Of a stretch of DNA of 8,361 bases, positions 6,409 through 8,361 are shown piece by piece. Where the stretch lies: positions 1-8,361 of the forward strand of contig JAXHTH010000199.1 of assembly GCA_034211115.1 (NCBI GenBank), written 5' to 3'. The position numbers were made by a program, and so were the translations under genes. Under the pieces are notes generated by a model. That model did not search any database. It saw only the letters and a list, made by a program, of their open reading frames with translations, and was not told the DNA's origin. Within the stretch, counting starts at the first letter, position 1; each line of letters begins with the position of its first letter. This stretch comes from JAXHTH01 sp034211115. Lineage in GTDB: Bacteria; Planctomycetota; Phycisphaerae; Phycisphaerales; SM1A02.

Positions 6409-8268
6409 TTCCTCCTGCGCTTCGACGACGGTCAGCGTCACCTCCTGGGCGTCGTAGTCCAGTTGCCATTCCCAGTCGTTGGGCAGTTCGGGCAGGTTCA
6501 CCGGATTGAACTGGCCGATGCGCGTCAGGCAGGCCACGACCGAGAAGCTGTCGCCGAGATCCGGCACGAAGTCGTCAGTGAGCCGCACGTCCAGCTCGCC
6601 GGCCAGGGTCGCGGTCTCCTGCACGGCAAGATGATCGTAATCCAGAGAATCCGTGCCGTGGATGCGCATCCTCAGCTCGGCCCCGGGGTGGGCGGTGAAG
6701 TTGCCGTTGATATAGAGCTGTCCGGACGGCAGGCCGCTGTGGCAGGGCAGCAGGTAGCCGTAGTTGACGACATCGCCGAAGATGTGGGCGTACTCGCTGC
6801 CCGGGCCGCCGGCATACATGGCCCCATTGTTCACGAGCATGCTGTCGTGGCCGACATCGATGTGGCTGTCGGGATACATGGACAGGTTGCCGTTGTTCTC
6901 GACCGCGTTGGGATGGCCGATGCCGTCGGCGGTGATCCAGCGATCCCACACCAGCGTGATGTTCGCGTCGTTGACGACGCGTCGGCAGGTGAAATCGGCG
7001 TTGAGATTGACGGTCCCGTGGTTGGTGAGAATGCTCTGAGCAAAGACGCCGCCGTCGTAGGTGAAGGTGCCGTGGTTGACGAGTTCGCCGATGAAGGCGC
7101 CGGCGTTCTGGTCGAAATTTCCGTGGTTGTCCAGGGTATCGGTGGTGAAGACGCCGCCATCGAGAACGATGTATCCCTCGTTGTCGACGCTCACCGCAGT
7201 GAAGGAGCCGTCGTTGAGCTCCATCCATCCCGTCGGATTGCCGGCGAGTTCCTCGAGAAAGACGGTGCCGCCGATCACGGCGGTTCCGCCGTATTGAAGG
7301 AACAGGCCCCAGCCGCCGTCATCGTCGATATCGCCGATGATCATGTCGCCGTCGACGGTGAGCTGGCCGATTTCGGCGAGGGTGTAGCGGGCCTCGTTCG
7401 CCACGTCGACGCCGTAGCCGATCTCCAGGTTCCCTGTGATCTCGTGCGCCCCGCCGACGTGGGTGAATTCCGAGCCGGCCCAGCTCAGGCGCGTGCGATA
7501 GGAATCGAGGGTTCCGTTGGCGAGGTAGTAATACCCTGCGCCGTACTGATCCAGTCCCAGAGTGAGTCCCGCGTCGGTGGCGTTGACGGTTCCGCCCAAC
7601 TGGATGAAATCTCCATCGTTCTTTCCGCCCAGGTAGATGTCCTGCGCATCGAGCGTACCGCCCTCGATGACGTACGTGCCGTATCCGTACGATCCGCCCT
7701 CGTTGCAGTTGGCGATCCGAAGAGTGTTGCAGGTGTGCGTGCCGAGGGTCTGGAGGAAGTCCCCGTCCCCATGGAATCCGATGAAGGGATACGCGCAGGT
7801 CAGCGATCCGCCGTGGAGTTCATAATACCCCGTGCTGTCTGCCTTGCAACCAAGAACCAGGTTCGAATCGAGGGTGACCGTCCCGCCGCTCTGATAGTGC
7901 GTGCCGGTTCCGTAATAGCCGACGAACTCATCATCGGCGTGCAGATCGTCCTGGTACTGAACGAGCCGGCCGTCGGCGGTGCCGTCGGACGTGTAATTGC
8001 CGATGTAGATGTCATCGAGGAGCGGGTTGGTGGCGTTGATGTAATTGCAGATGAGCGTCCAGCCGTCGCCGCCGGCCTCGATGCGGGCATCGTCGCCGGC
8101 CACCGGGACGCCCGACGGGCTCCAGTAGGGGCCGTAGTCCCAGTTGCCGATCCCGTCGGCGGGTTCCCAGTACCTGACCGTCGCCTGCGCGCTGCTCGCG
8201 GCGGCGGCGGCCAGGAGGACCGACGCCAGGCCGATCGTCCGAGTCAGTCTGATGCGTGTGCGTGTCAT
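6250..8268 (-). CDS. Secreted beta-repeat protein with C-terminal dockerin-like module
   Basis: Predicted 672-residue exported protein. The signal peptide (basic start with five Arg, then an Ala-rich core) should be cut after AQA at residue 29. The mature start 'YWEPADGIGNWDYGPYWSPSGVPVAGDDARI' type is seen at the head of autotransporter-like beta-solenoids. Residues ~90-300 alternate units such as 'GTHYQSGGTV', 'GYYELHGGSL', 'GTYVIEGGTL' and 'GYYYLANGTL' with 'LVLG', 'IYLGG' and 'LTLG' strands. Residues ~340-430 change to 'NxGxF' units ('NHGNFDQNAGAF', 'NHGTFTYDGGVF'). Residues ~516-618 ('LDYDHLAVQETATLAGELDV', 'FVPDLGDSFSVV') are the usual closing segment of planctomycete and autotransporter-like solenoids. 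Residues 621-672 are a dockerin-like pair of Asp-rich calcium loops (DFDGDGDVDTAD and DVDGDGDTDTAD) with four cysteines. GAGG 8 nt before the ATG supports the start. No catalytic domain is visible; likely a structural or adhesive surface protein held through its dockerin. Confidence 0.85.
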   Translation of the reverse strand: MTRTRIRLTRTIGLASVLLAAAAASSAQATVRYWEPADGIGNWDYGPYWSPSGVPVAGDDARIEAGGDGWTLICNYINATNPLLDDIYIGNYTSDGTADGRLVQYQDDLHADDEFVGYYGTGTHYQSGGTVTLDSNLVLGCKADSTGYYELHGGSLTCAYPFIGFHGDGDFLQTLGTHTCNTLRIANCNEGGSYGYGTYVIEGGTLDAQDIYLGGKNDGDFIQLGGTVNATDAGLTLGLDQYGAGYYYLANGTLDSYRTRLSWAGSEFTHVGGAHEITGNLEIGYGVDVANEARYTLAEIGQLTVDGDMIIGDIDDDGGWGLFLQYGGTAVIGGTVFLEELAGNPTGWMELNDGSFTAVSVDNEGYIVLDGGVFTTDTLDNHGNFDQNAGAFIGELVNHGTFTYDGGVFAQSILTNHGTVNLNADFTCRRVVNDANITLVWDRWITADGIGHPNAVENNGNLSMYPDSHIDVGHDSMLVNNGAMYAGGPGSEYAHIFGDVVNYGYLLPCHSGLPSGQLYINGNFTAHPGAELRMRIHGTDSLDYDHLAVQETATLAGELDVRLTDDFVPDLGDSFSVVACLTRIGQFNPVNLPELPNDWEWQLDYDAQEVTLTVVEAQEECPADFDGDGDVDTADLLHLLGCWGDGCGDVDGDGDTDTADLLALLGAWGQCP

Positions 8269-8307
8269 GTCCGTTACCTCACAGTGCGGGCCGCGAAGAG
8301 AGACGGT

Positions 8308-8341
8308 CGCGTGGTCGGCCGGCCGCAGCTCCGACCACGCG
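8308..8341. other. Perfect hairpin upstream of the beta-repeat dockerin gene
   Basis: cgcgtggtcgg (8308-8318) and ccgaccacgcg (8331-8341) form a perfect 11-bp stem around a 12-nt GC-rich loop. On the - strand it ends 39 nt before the ATG at 8268 and is followed by a pyrimidine stretch (accgtctctctt). It may be the terminator of a - strand gene beyond the window, a leader structure, or a protein-binding palindrome. Sequence alone does not decide. Confidence 0.45.
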
Positions 8342-8361
8342 GCCGGCGGCGGGGCGCCGGG

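Overview
The window is GC-rich DNA with five protein genes: three on the + strand (1-3674) and two on the - strand (3810-8268). They converge on a strong hairpin terminator near 3730. The four genes with visible starts encode proteins with N-terminal signal peptides, and the fifth, cut at the left edge, looks like a periplasmic protein. I see no rRNA, tRNA, CRISPR array, transposase or phage gene. Two genes end in near-identical dockerin-like calcium-binding modules of the Cys-rich 'GC-W-G' type. Together with the beta-helix proteins and the high GC content, this points to a planctomycete, probably of the Phycisphaerae. That placement is an inference from protein style, not a marker gene.

Region 1 (1-1820): the 3' part of a Spy/CpxP/CnrX-like periplasmic metal or stress-sensor protein with a Gly/Arg-rich tail comes first. 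An exported, extremely Arg-rich protein follows 85 bp later. Its core is 14 tandem 15-residue repeats (exactly 45 bp each, 857-1486) plus one degenerate unit. A perfect-stem terminator follows at 1792-1820. The two genes are probably co-transcribed. The repeat protein is the most unusual object in the window and I cannot assign it a function.

Region 2 (1821-3809): a 253-bp intergenic stretch, then a secreted beta-helix protein with chlamydial-Pmp-like 'NCxF..N..GGA' repeats. It carries a C-terminal domain of the kind beginning 'DI(K/R)P...CPN', and no dockerin. The convergent terminator follows.

Region 3 (3810-8361, - strand): two large secreted multidomain proteins, each ending in the 52-residue dockerin-like module. 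The downstream gene (3810-5969) joins a non-catalytic glutamine-amidotransferase-like domain to a middle region and a beta-sandwich-like domain. The upstream gene (6250-8268) is a long beta-repeat protein. Their similarity runs past the stop codons through the 3' UTR to an identical hairpin, so dockerin, UTR and terminator look like one duplicated 3' cassette. The likely theme of the locus is cell-envelope and extracellular proteins. The two dockerin proteins would need a cohesin-like partner encoded elsewhere.
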